IMG/VR virus record: IMGVR_UViG_3300021185_003522
Location: 61,234-125,233 of that record
Length of the DNA stretch: 64,000 bases
DNA from: a virus
Strand: one strand, 5' to 3'
Part shown: positions 43,786 through 53,426 of the stretch, piece by piece
Numbering within the stretch: the stretch's first letter is position 1
Layout: each line of letters starts with the position of its first letter
Program-made: the position numbers and the translations under genes
Notes under the pieces: model-generated
Database searches by the model: none
Told to the model about the DNA's origin: nothing
What the model saw: only the letters and a program-made list of their open reading frames with translations

Positions 43786-45053
43786 TGGCATTAGCTGATA
43801 GCACCAAAGTAGATTTTTTATGGAAGAAGCTGGGATTTGGAGTAACTAAAACTGCTCCAAATGCAAACAAGCAGGCTTTCAACGAAAGTATTCCATCACC
43901 TCTGTTGATGCGAGGCGATAAAGTATGGCAAAGTTCTGGCAGTATTCCAGGAGTAAAGCCAGCGGCTGCCAGTGCAATTGTAAACATTTACCAGGATGCG
44001 GCTGGTGGAAGTGATACAGTTGAAACCACAGAAGATCTAAGTGCTCCTGACAACAGGACATGGAAAACAAATCTTACTGATTGGATACCAACTGAATTTG
44101 GTTCAACTTATCTTGTAAAAGTTTATGTTGACAACGCTGGTGCAGCCAATCCACAAAGCACAGGCACACAACTGTTCCAAGCAGGTTCAGGAAACAATGA
44201 CGAATGGTTTTTTGATTACTCTTCTGGTGTGCTTAACTTTAACGGTACAAATATTCCAACAGTAATTGGCACAGGTGTTACTGGCAAATCTGTTTATATT
44301 GTTGGTGCAAGATATATCGGACCTTTTGGTGTTGGCGGCGGAACTGGAATTGGAAACCTTACTGTTACTGACACAACTTTCAGTACTAATAATGCCGGAA
44401 GTGATATAGGATTTACCACAACAGGTCAAGGAACAGTTGAAATTAATAATACAACTGCACTTAATATTTCAGTAGGCACCACTGCACAAAGACCAACAAC
44501 TCCAACTGCTGGAGATTTAAGATTCAATACCACAACCACTGGTGTAGAAGTGTATAATGGTTCTGCATGGTCAACAGTTGGTTCAAATGACAGTATCACA
44601 AGTCAAAGTTTCTCAGGTGATAATTCAACAGTTGCATTTACGCTTACCGCCGCGGCTACTACTGCAAGTGTTATTGTTAGTATCAATGGTACAGTGCAAA
44701 CCCCAACAACTGCCTATGCAGTATCAAGCACAACATTAACTTTTACAGAAGCACCATCTGCTGGAGATGCCATTGAAGTACGTAGTATAAGCACATTAAC
44801 TACTATAACAAGCATCACAAACGGCACGGGTGACTTTATTGCAGTTGATAACAATGGAGTTGCACAATTTGCAACAGTACACAGTTTACAATTACCAACA
44901 TATACTGTAACACAAGCAAACGCCCTGTCAAATAAAGCCGCAGGGCAGTTAATATATGTGAGCAACGGCAACGGAGGGGCACCTTGTTTAGCCGTATATA
45001 ATGGTTCAAACTGGCAACAAGTTCGCTTCGATGGAACAATCTCCGCGGCCTAA
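43785..45053 (+). CDS. Fibre protein with shared FSGDNSTVAFTL module
   Basis: 422 residues. Residues 1-90 (LADSTKVDFLWKKLGFGVTKTAPNANKQAFNESI) form a conserved-looking head that probably attaches to the particle. The middle has TTAQRPTTPTAGDLRFNTTTTGVEVYNG, then FSGDNSTVAFTLTAAATTAS and PTTAYAVSSTTLTFTEAP, which return almost word for word in the 1036-residue protein (FSGDNSTVAFTLSNAQTTAS). The end (AGQLIYVSNGNGGAPCLAVYNGSNWQQV) is a typical fibre tip. TAATG overlap links it with the preceding PKD protein. Confidence 0.78.
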   Translation: MALADSTKVDFLWKKLGFGVTKTAPNANKQAFNESIPSPLLMRGDKVWQSSGSIPGVKPAAASAIVNIYQDAAGGSDTVETTEDLSAPDNRTWKTNLTDWIPTEFGSTYLVKVYVDNAGAANPQSTGTQLFQAGSGNNDEWFFDYSSGVLNFNGTNIPTVIGTGVTGKSVYIVGARYIGPFGVGGGTGIGNLTVTDTTFSTNNAGSDIGFTTTGQGTVEINNTTALNISVGTTAQRPTTPTAGDLRFNTTTTGVEVYNGSAWSTVGSNDSITSQSFSGDNSTVAFTLTAAATTASVIVSINGTVQTPTTAYAVSSTTLTFTEAPSAGDAIEVRSISTLTTITSITNGTGDFIAVDNNGVAQFATVHSLQLPTYTVTQANALSNKAAGQLIYVSNGNGGAPCLAVYNGSNWQQVRFDGTISAA

Positions 45054-45238
45054 GATCTAGTCTATTATACCATTAAACCTTCATTTTCACCATAGATTAA
45101 AAATCTCACCCACTGGTAAATATTATCATAAGAGTAGCAGCCAGAAGAAGCCTACGGAGATACTCACCGGGTGATGTTTCAAGACGCATATCTTTTATAA
45201 AAAATCTTTTTTATATAAGCTAAACGGAGACATATTAA
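45054..45238. other. 185-bp gap with AT-rich inverted repeat
   Basis: No frame of note. TATAAAAAA and TTTTTTATA (45196-45215) are perfect inverted repeats with a two-base gap, followed by an ACGGAGA ribosome site for the next gene. A late-promoter-like TAAATA at 45116 lacks the preceding NA and is uncertain. Confidence 0.4.
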
Positions 45239-48200
45239 ATGCCTATAACAAGAATTAAGAATAACCAGATTACCAATGCGACAATTGACGCTGGCACAAA
45301 GCTAGTTGACGCATCGATTACCGCAGGTAAACTGGCAGCAAACTTGACGTACGGTTCAAACCTTACTGTCACAGGAAACTTAACAGTTAACGGAGCAACC
45401 ACTGCGTTGGATACTGTTAACACAATTATTGAAGATCCGGTAATTCTTCTTGCTAAAAACGAAACTGGTGCACCATCAAAGGACATTGGTTTTATTGGAG
45501 AGCGTGGAGATTCAAACAACGTTGCATGGATTTTTGACGAAACAGACGACACATTTAAAGCAGGTCTAACAACAGACGATGGCACAGGTACTGCAATTAC
45601 ATTAGCAAGTAAAGTCAACGGAGACTTCAAAGACTTGTCAATGGTTAACCTTGCTCCAACAGGTAACGTAACAACTGCATTAAATGCTTCAAGCACAATT
45701 GCAGCTGGAAGTTCTATTACGGCAGTAACAACAATTACAGCAACTGGAAACGTTGCAGGTGGTAACTTAACCACTGGTGCAAAAGTAACTGCAACTGGTG
45801 AAGTAAAAGGTGGATCATTAACAGATGGTACTGCTACAATTACTTCAGGTGCAGCTTCAGGATTAACAACTGTAAATGCAAGTGGTGCAATTACTGGTGG
45901 TACACTTACAGATGGAACTGCAAGTATTACTTCAGGTGCTGGTACAGGATTTACAAACATAACTGCTTCTGGTACAGTTACAGGAACTACAAAAGTTAGT
46001 ACACCAGATGTAGAAGGTGCAGCAATAACAATTACTGCAACAGGAACAAACGATACAGTAACACTTGTTCCAACAGGAACAGGAACTGTTGCAATGTCAA
46101 GTAAAAGAGTTAGTGGAGTTGCTACTCCAACTGCTACTACTGATGCAGCCAACAAAGCATATGTTGACTCAGTTGCAGAAGGCTTAGACATTAAAGAATC
46201 AGTTGTTGCCGCAACTACTGCCGCCTTAGCCGCAGTGACATACAACAACGGTACAGCTGGTGTTGGTGCTACATTAACAGCCAACGCAAACGGTGTATTA
46301 GCCGCAATTGACGGTGTTACCATGGTAGCCGGTGAAAGAGTTCTTATTCAAGATCAGGCAGCCGCTTTACAAAACGGTATCTACGTTTGTACATCAATTG
46401 GTGCAGTAGGTGCTCCTTTCGTACTAACAAGAGCAGGCGACATGGATGGTTCACCAGCTAGTGAAATTCCAGGTGCGTTCGTATTTGTTGAAGAAGGTAC
46501 TACTAACGCTGATAACGGTTTTGTTTGTACAACAAACGCTCCGGTAACAATGGGTACAACTGCAATTAACTTTACACAGTTCTCAGGTGCTGGACAAATT
46601 ACTGCAGGTGCTGGTTTAAGTAAAACAGGTGATACACTAAACGTTGAAGTTGACGATGTAACTACTGCTATCGTAGGCGATGAAGTTGTTGTTAAAACAA
46701 GTGCTAACCTAACAACTCCAAATATTGGTGTTGCTAACGGTACAAGTTTTGTTGCTAGTGGTTCAGTACAAGGTGCTACAATCACAGATGGTACAGCAAC
46801 TATCACTTCAGGTGCTATTGCAAGTGTTACAACAATCGTTACAAGTGGTAACATTACAACTGGTGCTGGAAACGTAATAGCAGGTAACGTAACTGGTGCT
46901 ATTGGTGACTTCTCTGGTGCAGTTAGTGGTGCTACATTAACATCAGACAGTGGTATCACTATTAGTGCTAACGACATTGACTCATCAGGTGCAGCAATTA
47001 CTGTTAACCAAGCATCAGCAGATTTAGACTTTGTTGTTGAAGGTAACGGCGATGCTAACTTGTTTAGAACAGACGCTGGTTCAGACACTGTATTGATTGG
47101 AACTGCAACTGCAACAACAGGTGCAACACTTAAAGTTGATAGTACAGATTCAATATTGATACCTGTAGGAACAACTGCACAAAGACCAAGTGCCGCAACT
47201 GGTATGATACGTTTTAACACATCTATTGATGCTTTTGAATTCTATGATTCATCAGCTTGGACAACAGCTGGTAGTGACTTTACAGTTATTGCTACACAAA
47301 ATTTTAGTGGTGATAATTCAACTGTTGCATTTACGCTTAGTAATGCACAAACAACTGCAAGTTGTATAGTATCCATAAACGGTGTGGTACAGTTACCAAC
47401 CACTGCTTATGCTGTATCCGGTACAACATTAACATTTACTGAAGCTCCGCTATCAGGCGATGTGATTGAAGTTAGAAAAATTACTACTACAACAACAATA
47501 ACATCTCTTGCAAACGGCGATAGTACTGCTATTGTAGAATGTGTGGATAGTTCGGCAGTAGTAAGAATAACTGGTGATCTACTTCCAGCAGCTGACGGTA
47601 CGCAGGACTTAGGTAGTGCCGCACTGCATTGGTTAGATGCACACTTAGGAAAAGCTATTTTTTATGATGCTGATGATTCAAACACAATATCTTTAGCAGC
47701 TCCATCGACTGTAGCTTCAAACTTAGCATTTACACTTCCAGGAGCAGATGGATCAAGTGGACAAGCACTTATTACTGACGGTTCAGGCGCACTTAGTTTT
47801 GGTGCAGCTGGTGCAACAGTATCACAAGATAACAGTTCTAATACTGCATTTAACTTATACTTTGCATCAACCACTTCAGGTGCGTTGACAGGTGTTAAGT
47901 ATGATGGTGGTACATTAACTTTTAATCCTAGTTCAGAAACATTAGCAGTGACTAACACAACTACTCTTGCTTCTACAGCAAAATACGCTGACTTGGCTGA
48001 GATGTATGCTTCAGATGCAGAAATTGAAGCAGGTACAGTAGTACATTTTGCAGGTGATGGAAAAGTTGCAGTTTGTGACGAAGCAAATCATCATGCAGTA
48101 GCAGGTATTGTTTCTACAAATCCTGGTTACTTGATGAACGGTGATCAAGAAGGTACTGCATTAGCAATAGCAGGACGTGTACCAACTAAAGTAACAGGCG

Positions 48201-48349
48201 CAGTAAACGCAGGTGACTTAATGGTTAGTGCAGGTAATGGTATGGCAATGGCTAATAACAGTCCAGCAATTGGTACAGTAATTGGTAAAGCAATCGAATC
48301 CAACGAAGGTGGAGATGCTGTTATTGAGGTACTAGCATTAATGATGTAA
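45239..48349 (+). CDS. Long tail-fibre protein with repeated modules
   Basis: A 1036-residue fibre protein. The N-terminus (PITRIKNNQITNATIDAGTK) and NLTVNGATTALDTVN module are typical of phage fibres. Residues ~130-300 are repeated GGTLTDGTASITSGA strands. Then come KAYVDSVAEGLDIKESV and ALQNGIYVCTS segments, the FSGDNSTVAFTL module, and a C-terminal domain from about residue 900 (KYADLAEMYASDAEIEAGTVV...VIEVLALMM) shared with the 300-residue protein at 50025. That end domain has the feel of a fibre-tip or self-cleaving chaperone domain but I cannot assign it. A UUCG terminator follows. Confidence 0.82.
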   Translation: MPITRIKNNQITNATIDAGTKLVDASITAGKLAANLTYGSNLTVTGNLTVNGATTALDTVNTIIEDPVILLAKNETGAPSKDIGFIGERGDSNNVAWIFDETDDTFKAGLTTDDGTGTAITLASKVNGDFKDLSMVNLAPTGNVTTALNASSTIAAGSSITAVTTITATGNVAGGNLTTGAKVTATGEVKGGSLTDGTATITSGAASGLTTVNASGAITGGTLTDGTASITSGAGTGFTNITASGTVTGTTKVSTPDVEGAAITITATGTNDTVTLVPTGTGTVAMSSKRVSGVATPTATTDAANKAYVDSVAEGLDIKESVVAATTAALAAVTYNNGTAGVGATLTANANGVLAAIDGVTMVAGERVLIQDQAAALQNGIYVCTSIGAVGAPFVLTRAGDMDGSPASEIPGAFVFVEEGTTNADNGFVCTTNAPVTMGTTAINFTQFSGAGQITAGAGLSKTGDTLNVEVDDVTTAIVGDEVVVKTSANLTTPNIGVANGTSFVASGSVQGATITDGTATITSGAIASVTTIVTSGNITTGAGNVIAGNVTGAIGDFSGAVSGATLTSDSGITISANDIDSSGAAITVNQASADLDFVVEGNGDANLFRTDAGSDTVLIGTATATTGATLKVDSTDSILIPVGTTAQRPSAATGMIRFNTSIDAFEFYDSSAWTTAGSDFTVIATQNFSGDNSTVAFTLSNAQTTASCIVSINGVVQLPTTAYAVSGTTLTFTEAPLSGDVIEVRKITTTTTITSLANGDSTAIVECVDSSAVVRITGDLLPAADGTQDLGSAALHWLDAHLGKAIFYDADDSNTISLAAPSTVASNLAFTLPGADGSSGQALITDGSGALSFGAAGATVSQDNSSNTAFNLYFASTTSGALTGVKYDGGTLTFNPSSETLAVTNTTTLASTAKYADLAEMYASDAEIEAGTVVHFAGDGKVAVCDEANHHAVAGIVSTNPGYLMNGDQEGTALAIAGRVPTKVTGAVNAGDLMVSAGNGMAMANNSPAIGTVIGKAIESNEGGDAVIEVLALMM

Positions 48350-48366
48350 ATCATAACAAATTTAAG

Positions 48367-48393
48367 AATAGCACCTTCGGGTGCTATTTTTTT
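48367..48393 (+). terminator. UUCG hairpin terminator after long fibre gene
   Basis: AATAGCACC and GGTGCTATT around TTCG, with the T run to 48393. The core of 24 bases equals that of the terminator at 37526. Confidence 0.92.
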
Positions 48394-48406
48394 GACTGTA
48401 TTTTCT

Positions 48407-48414
48407 GATAAATA
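48407..48414 (+). promoter_or_regulatory. Late promoter motif after the UUCG terminator
   Basis: GATAAATA 20 bases before the ATG at 48435, with AAGGA between. Terminator and promoter are 13 bases apart, which insulates the two fibre units. Confidence 0.75.
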
Positions 48415-48434
48415 CGTTTATATAAGGATACACA

Positions 48435-50000
48435 ATGGGATTAACTAGGCCTCGTGCCCACCAACTACAAGATATAGATTACAAGCAAACTGCCAGAGCA
48501 GTTACAGTTGCTAACGTTACGCTAAGTGGTGGTGCTCCTGCAGTTGTTGATGGAGTAAGCCTTGCACTAAGAGATAGAGTGCTAGTAACTGCACAAACCA
48601 CAGGCAGTGAAAACGGAATATATTATGTAACCACAGTAGGTGCAGGTTCAAACGGAACTTGGGCAAGAAGTTTAGATGCAGATGCAACTGGCGAGATAAA
48701 AGCCGGTACAATAATAATGATCACCGAAGGTACAACCTACGCTGATACACAGTGGAAGTTAACCACAGACGATCCGATTACAGTTGGTTCAACCACAATG
48801 ACATTTGTTCGAGCTGGCAATGCCGCATATGGTACGTTTGCAGTCTCAGGTCAAAACAGTATTGTAGCAGATCAAATTGGTGATACACTCACAATGGTTG
48901 CTGGTACTAATATTGCACTGACAACCAATGATAGCACTGATACACTAACAATTACACCAAGTTTAACTCCGGCACTTACAAGTTTGACTACTACAGGCAA
49001 TATAAGTGCTGGCAATATTTTATTATCTGATAGTAGTGAAATACAACTTGGATCAGACACTGATGCAAACATTAAACATACCGGAAGTGATCTAGTTATA
49101 AACGAAACAACTGGTGATATTGTTATTAGAACCTACGCAGACAACAAAGATGTATCAATTATGTCTGATGATGGTAGTGGAGGTGTTACAAATTATGTTG
49201 TTGCAGATGGTTCAACTGGTGCAGTGAAACTAAAGCATTACGGTACAAACGTTTTTGAGACAACAAGTACTGGTGCTTTAATTGAAAACACATCAACAAG
49301 CGATGCTCTACTGCTAACAACCACAGAAGATTCAAGCAGTGCTGGTCCAGTTATTACAATGAAACGTAATAGTGCATCACCTGCCGATGCAGATTACTTA
49401 GGACAATTAAAGTTTCAAGGTGAAAACGACGCTGACCAAGAAGTTGTGTATGCAAAAATTACAGGAAAAATACAAGACGCAAGTGATGGCTCAGAAGACG
49501 GACTAATAGAATTTGCTAACAGGAAAGCAGGTTCAAACAACATCAACATGCGACTAAGGTCTGATAGTTTACAACTGCTGAATGGTACTAACCTACAAAT
49601 AAGAGAACAACAAGACGCAAGATTTTATGATAGTGACAGTAGTAATTATATTGGATTCAAGGCTCCGTCAACAGTTACTAGTGATGTAGACTTTATTTTA
49701 CCAGTTGATGGATCAAGTGGACAGGTATTACAAACAAACGGAAGTGGAACATTATCATTTGTTGATCAATCTGGAGGTGGCGAAGGAGGATCATCATTTC
49801 CAAATTGTACTGTCACACCATTACCAAGTAGTGAAGGTAACTTTGATTTAGCAAAACAATTTGATCAAACAGGAAGTGCTGAAACACCGTTTGAATCTGG
49901 TGCAACGGATGCATTTGGAGTAAGCCTTGGACAAATATATACTATGATGGATCCTGTGGGATCAACATTATCGCCAACAGATTTAGGTGTATTAAGTTAA
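48435..50000 (+). CDS. Fibre protein, receptor-contact candidate
   Basis: A 521-residue protein. The N-terminal 125 residues (LTRPRAHQLQDIDYKQTARAV, then LRDRVLVTAQTTGSENGIYYVTT) match a domain also present in the 1036-residue protein (LIQDQAAALQNGIYVCTS). The middle is repeat-rich with DSSEIQLGSDTDANIKHTGSDL, a common fibre repeat. The last 100 residues, Gly/Ser-rich then SEGNFDLAKQFDQTGSAETPFESGATDAF, appear unique here. It has its own late promoter. Confidence 0.78.
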   Translation: MGLTRPRAHQLQDIDYKQTARAVTVANVTLSGGAPAVVDGVSLALRDRVLVTAQTTGSENGIYYVTTVGAGSNGTWARSLDADATGEIKAGTIIMITEGTTYADTQWKLTTDDPITVGSTTMTFVRAGNAAYGTFAVSGQNSIVADQIGDTLTMVAGTNIALTTNDSTDTLTITPSLTPALTSLTTTGNISAGNILLSDSSEIQLGSDTDANIKHTGSDLVINETTGDIVIRTYADNKDVSIMSDDGSGGVTNYVVADGSTGAVKLKHYGTNVFETTSTGALIENTSTSDALLLTTTEDSSSAGPVITMKRNSASPADADYLGQLKFQGENDADQEVVYAKITGKIQDASDGSEDGLIEFANRKAGSNNINMRLRSDSLQLLNGTNLQIREQQDARFYDSDSSNYIGFKAPSTVTSDVDFILPVDGSSGQVLQTNGSGTLSFVDQSGGGEGGSSFPNCTVTPLPSSEGNFDLAKQFDQTGSAETPFESGATDAFGVSLGQIYTMMDPVGSTLSPTDLGVLS

Positions 50001-50006
50001 TAAATA
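49999..50006 (+). promoter_or_regulatory. Late promoter motif before 300-residue fibre gene
   Basis: AATAAATA overlapping the previous stop codon, 18 bases before the ATG at 50025, with AGGAG between. First base differs from the T/C/G at the other sites. Confidence 0.58.
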
Positions 50007-50024
50007 CACTGCTAGGAGAATAAG

Positions 50025-50927
50025 ATGCCAACCGTACTACAATTTAGACGTGGAACAACCACACAGAACAACAGCTTCACTGGTACTGCTGGTGAGCTTA
50101 GTGTTGACACCACACTAGACACACTCAGAATACATGATGGTAGTACTGCTGGCGGCTTTGCATTGCTTAAAGAAACTGGTATAAGCAACCTTACACTTAA
50201 CGCACAAGCAGAAATAAGACTTGGAGACTCAGATAGTTCTAACTATGTAGGATTCAAGTCTCCAGGTACAGTTGCTTCAAATTTAATTTTTACATTGCCT
50301 AGTGCTGACGGTTCAAGCGGGCAGGCATTAGTAACAGACGCAAGTGGTAACTTGTCGTTTGCGGCAGCAGGTGCAACTGTGTCACAAGATAACAGTTCTA
50401 ATACTGCTTTCAATTTGTATTATGCCGCTACAACAAGTGGTGCTTTGACTGCTGTAAAATATGATGGTGGTACCCTTACCTTTAATCCAAGTAGTGAAAC
50501 CTTAGCATGTACAAATATTACAGGTTTGTCAAGCAGTGCAAAATATGCTGACTTGGCTGAACGTTACACTGCCGATGCAGATTATGAAGCAGGTACAGTA
50601 GTTGAGCTTGGCGGAACTGAAGAAGTTACACAAACCAAAAGACATCGAAGTGTAGCAATTGCTGGCGTAGTATCAACTGATCCGGCCTATTTAATGAACA
50701 GTGGTCTGGAAAATGGTGTAAGTATTGCACTACTAGGAAGAGTACCTTGTAAAGTTGTAGGAATTATCAACAAAGGCGATATATTAGTAAGCAGTTCAAC
50801 ACCAGGACATGCAGAAGCACATAGAGATCTACACAATCCACCTTCTGGAAGTGCAATCGGCAAAGCAATAGAAAACAAAACTGACCAAGGTCCGGGAATT
50901 ATAGAAATACTTGTAGGACGTATGTAA
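50025..50927 (+). CDS. Short fibre protein with shared C-terminal domain
   Basis: 300 residues. It begins with the widespread fibre start VLQFRRGTTTQNNSFTGTAGEL. From about residue 120 it is a close relative of the C-terminal end of the 1036-residue protein: GATVSQDNSSNTAFNLYYAA against GATVSQDNSSNTAFNLYFAS, then SSAKYADLAERYTADADYEAGTVVEL, SVAIAGVVSTDPAYLMN and the closing VGRM. The DNA is also near-identical over parts of this stretch, pointing to recent duplication or recombination. Its stop overlaps the next ATG (TAATG). Confidence 0.8.
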   Translation: MPTVLQFRRGTTTQNNSFTGTAGELSVDTTLDTLRIHDGSTAGGFALLKETGISNLTLNAQAEIRLGDSDSSNYVGFKSPGTVASNLIFTLPSADGSSGQALVTDASGNLSFAAAGATVSQDNSSNTAFNLYYAATTSGALTAVKYDGGTLTFNPSSETLACTNITGLSSSAKYADLAERYTADADYEAGTVVELGGTEEVTQTKRHRSVAIAGVVSTDPAYLMNSGLENGVSIALLGRVPCKVVGIINKGDILVSSSTPGHAEAHRDLHNPPSGSAIGKAIENKTDQGPGIIEILVGRM

Positions 50928-51616
50928 TGTCCGAAAGATATCGTACAGAATACGATGGCGAATTTGTAATTGTTTCAAATATTGTTAAAGAGGGTAAGAA
51001 ACTACAAGAGCGTGAATGGATAGAAAATCCAATTAAAAACCAACATATCAGTGGTCGAGCAGCAGTGATTGGCCACGGGCAAAGTAGATACAATACAAAA
51101 TTTAATGGAAAACTAGATTTAGAAACAAAAATTGAACAACATTCTGGATGGCATCTTGGACGCAAACGATTACAGAGTTATGGTGCCGAAGGATGTTGGA
51201 GAGAGATGCAGTGTGATTTCTACGTAGAGTTTGATCCAGAAAAATTATTAGAAATTAAAGAAGCCGACTACAGTCGTAAATCATCAGTCTATACAAATGC
51301 AAGAAATTGTATTGATACTCCTGGCGAATTTTATTTGGTTCCTTATGGACAACGTGGAGCAAGTATAGAGATAGCGGCCTGGCTAGCATGTTTTGATGGC
51401 CATAGGGAAGTATTTTTACTCGGAGTAGACGCAACAAACCAAGACCAGTCAATAAACGAAAAACGCATCAAAGGACTAAATGCAATAATAACAATGTACA
51501 AAAATGTACAATTTATTCATGTAACTGATAATTCATCACCACCTGATGTTTGGCAAGATAATCCAAATTTTGTAACTTGGAAATATGCTCAGTTTATTTC
51601 GTATTGTGATATCTGA
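50927..51616 (+). CDS. Glycosyltransferase-fold (DUF115/GT42-like) protein, copy 2
   Basis: A 229-residue protein with the same two landmarks as the 195-residue protein at 38397: [13 protein letters not shown] (G49-S53) in place of FILGNGKSRLS, and [26 protein letters not shown] in place of SGPNAAALACIDGHSDIYLIGMDL. An N-terminal ~40 residues are extra. I infer a shared Rossmann-type, nucleotide-sugar-binding fold; activity is unproven. It is coupled to the preceding fibre gene by TAATG, and its 3' end overlaps the convergent Nudix gene by 28 bases. Confidence 0.6.
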   Translation: MSERYRTEYDGEFVIVSNIVKEGKKLQEREWIENPIKNQHISGRAAVIGHGQSRYNTKFNGKLDLETKIEQHSGWHLGRKRLQSYGAEGCWREMQCDFYVEFDPEKLLEIKEADYSRKSSVYTNARNCIDTPGEFYLVPYGQRGASIEIAAWLACFDGHREVFLLGVDATNQDQSINEKRIKGLNAIITMYKNVQFIHVTDNSSPPDVWQDNPNFVTWKYAQFISYCDI

Positions 51617-52026
51617 AACTTTTTTATTGTTTCTATTTTTTTCAAAATTTCTTGAAAGTTGATTGTTGTCCATAAGCCCGGGTGTAACGGCTTTGGCCAC
51701 ACGCCAGATTTTATCCAGCTATAACCATAGTGTTCGTTGTTGAGAATTGGTACAAATTCATTATTAACTAAACAAAAAAAAGTATGATAACTAAAATGAT
51801 TATCAATGCTTGTAAATTTTTCAATAGGCACTAATTTAATTACTTCTGGCCATAGTCCAATTTCTTCATGACATTCTCTTTGCAGAGCTTCATTTAAATT
51901 TTCCCCAAAGTCGACCTTACCACCCGGTAAGCCCCAACATCCTGGATTTTTTGAATCATTTCTCAGTAGATACAAATAACGATCTGTGGTGATACTGTAG
52001 AACCAAACTCCAACTGCAGATATCAA
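51589..52026 (-). CDS. Nudix hydrolase
   Basis: A 145-residue Nudix pyrophosphohydrolase. The Nudix box is complete: G36, E42, R50-E51, E54-E55, G57 in [18 protein letters not shown] plus HEEIGL. It would hydrolyse a nucleoside diphosphate linked to another moiety; T4 encodes NudE, which acts on ADP-ribose, Ap3A and FADH, but this one's substrate is unknown. The start is TTG, because no ATG lies upstream of the first strand and the TTG shares bases with the stop of gp15 (TTGA), implying coupled translation. Confidence 0.88.
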   Translation of the reverse strand: MISAVGVWFYSITTDRYLYLLRNDSKNPGCWGLPGGKVDFGENLNEALQRECHEEIGLWPEVIKLVPIEKFTSIDNHFSYHTFFCLVNNEFVPILNNEHYGYSWIKSGVWPKPLHPGLWTTINFQEILKKIETIKKFQISQYEIN

Positions 52027-53426
52027 AGTACTAGACTCCAGTTACCTTCTGTGTATAAACCTTCATAGCTCTTTAACCATTCACCTGCTGCCCATCTGTA
52101 TTGAACACTAGTAGTAAGATTGCTAACATATTGTACATTGCTTTCATTGCTAGAATCAAATGCAATGTTCCACCTTGTACCATCATATTCTACTATATCG
52201 TTTGTATTTGCTACAAGTGCTGAACCGTCAGTGCCTCTCCATGCTTGTGCAAATCCTGGATCTTCTGTACTAGCACTACCTGTATCGTTAATAAACAAAT
52301 ATCTTTGTCCAGCGGCAGAGGCGGGTAAGCCGTTTATAGTGCCAGGGCCTTTTGCTTGTGGATCAACAATCGCATTGACTGCATCAAGTGTGTTAGCAGG
52401 AATAGTATCAGCATCCACTGTAAAAAGTAGAAATCTATCATCAGTTGGATCATATGAGACTGTTCCAACTATTATGCTTGTATCATATGGATTGTCTAGT
52501 CTAATTTGACTGATACCGTTGCGTAGGGCTCCGTATAAATCTACTACAGTGTGCCATAATAAGTTACTAGGAGGTGCAGTTGGAACCTGTACACCTGAAT
52601 TGTTTGTAACCACAGCTTTGGTTTCTAAAACTTGTAGTTTGTTGCCAATTAGTAAGGTTTGATAATTGAAAGGAGTAAACAATTGCCTAGTGCCTAATAG
52701 TAAATCACTATCAAAAATAGCTTCTGCCATATCACCGTTTCCGTCAAATACACTTGCAACTATTTTTTCTACCACACCAAGTTTTTTAACCTTTGCTGGC
52801 GGCGAAATATATATTGGCATTACAAATCTTAGTGTAGCAATGTCAATAGGATCGTCTGTTCCCTGAGGTATAGAACGTGAACTCCATGTAACCTGTTCTA
52901 AGTACATAACACTTAAACTGGTCCAGTCTATAAAGTTTTCTGTGCTTTGTATTTCTAAACTTGGGTTGAACAATGTTAATAGTTGCTCAAGTAATTGTAA
53001 TTTTTGATTGGTATTTGATGTCCATATGTCTAAGTTAACTTCTAAATCAAATGGAACAGGCATCATTTTTTCAATTGTAAATGCATTGCCTTGTGTGGTT
53101 TCGTAGGATTCGCTTTCGGTATCCCAATAACGTTGTCTAACATTTTGCTTTTGTACAAAATAAGGTTCTTGTATTCTATCACGTGCATAATTTAAATTTG
53201 TTACATGAAATGTCATCAGTGGTGTTGCTGGCAAACTGTTTGCACTGTTTTGTTGTATAATTGTTTGTGCTTGTCTTGTGGCGTCACCATAACGTACTGG
53301 CACTCTATACAATGCTTTTTGTGAATTGTCTTCTGTTCTGCCGTATTCTACTTGAAAATTTGAGAATACTCTAGTAAACTGCAACAAGAATCTGCGTATC
53401 TGTTCATCATAAAAAAATTGTTGCAT
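52023..53426 (-). CDS. gp15: Tail sheath stabiliser gp15-like
   Basis: A 467-residue protein. The first 230 residues match the gp15 (tail terminator, sheath stabiliser) pattern of T4-like phages: [93 protein letters not shown], and [22 protein letters not shown]4 gp15 has 272 residues, so the C-terminal half here (from ~245) is an extra domain of unknown role. It directly follows gp14, and its ATG overlaps the gp14 stop. Confidence 0.84.
   Translation of the reverse strand: MQQFFYDEQIRRFLLQFTRVFSNFQVEYGRTEDNSQKALYRVPVRYGDATRQAQTIIQQNSANSLPATPLMTFHVTNLNYARDRIQEPYFVQKQNVRQRYWDTESESYETTQGNAFTIEKMMPVPFDLEVNLDIWTSNTNQKLQLLEQLLTLFNPSLEIQSTENFIDWTSLSVMYLEQVTWSSRSIPQGTDDPIDIATLRFVMPIYISPPAKVKKLGVVEKIVASVFDGNGDMAEAIFDSDLLLGTRQLFTPFNYQTLLIGNKLQVLETKAVVTNNSGVQVPTAPPSNLLWHTVVDLYGALRNGISQIRLDNPYDTSIIVGTVSYDPTDDRFLLFTVDADTIPANTLDAVNAIVDPQAKGPGTINGLPASAAGQRYLFINDTGSASTEDPGFAQAWRGTDGSALVANTNDIVEYDGTRWNIAFDSSNESNVQYVSNLTTSVQYRWAAGEWLKSYEGLYTEGNWSLVL

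Noticed and set aside
45110-45125. Late promoter at GGTAAATATT before the 1036-residue gene
   Set aside because: It lacks the A before TAAATA and is 120 bases from the ATG; evidence too weak to list.
45235-47220. Long minus-strand frames opposite the 1036-residue fibre gene
   Set aside because: They mirror a repetitive Thr/Ala/Gly-coding plus strand, which keeps the antisense frame open; composition is Val/Ala/Pro-rich shadow.
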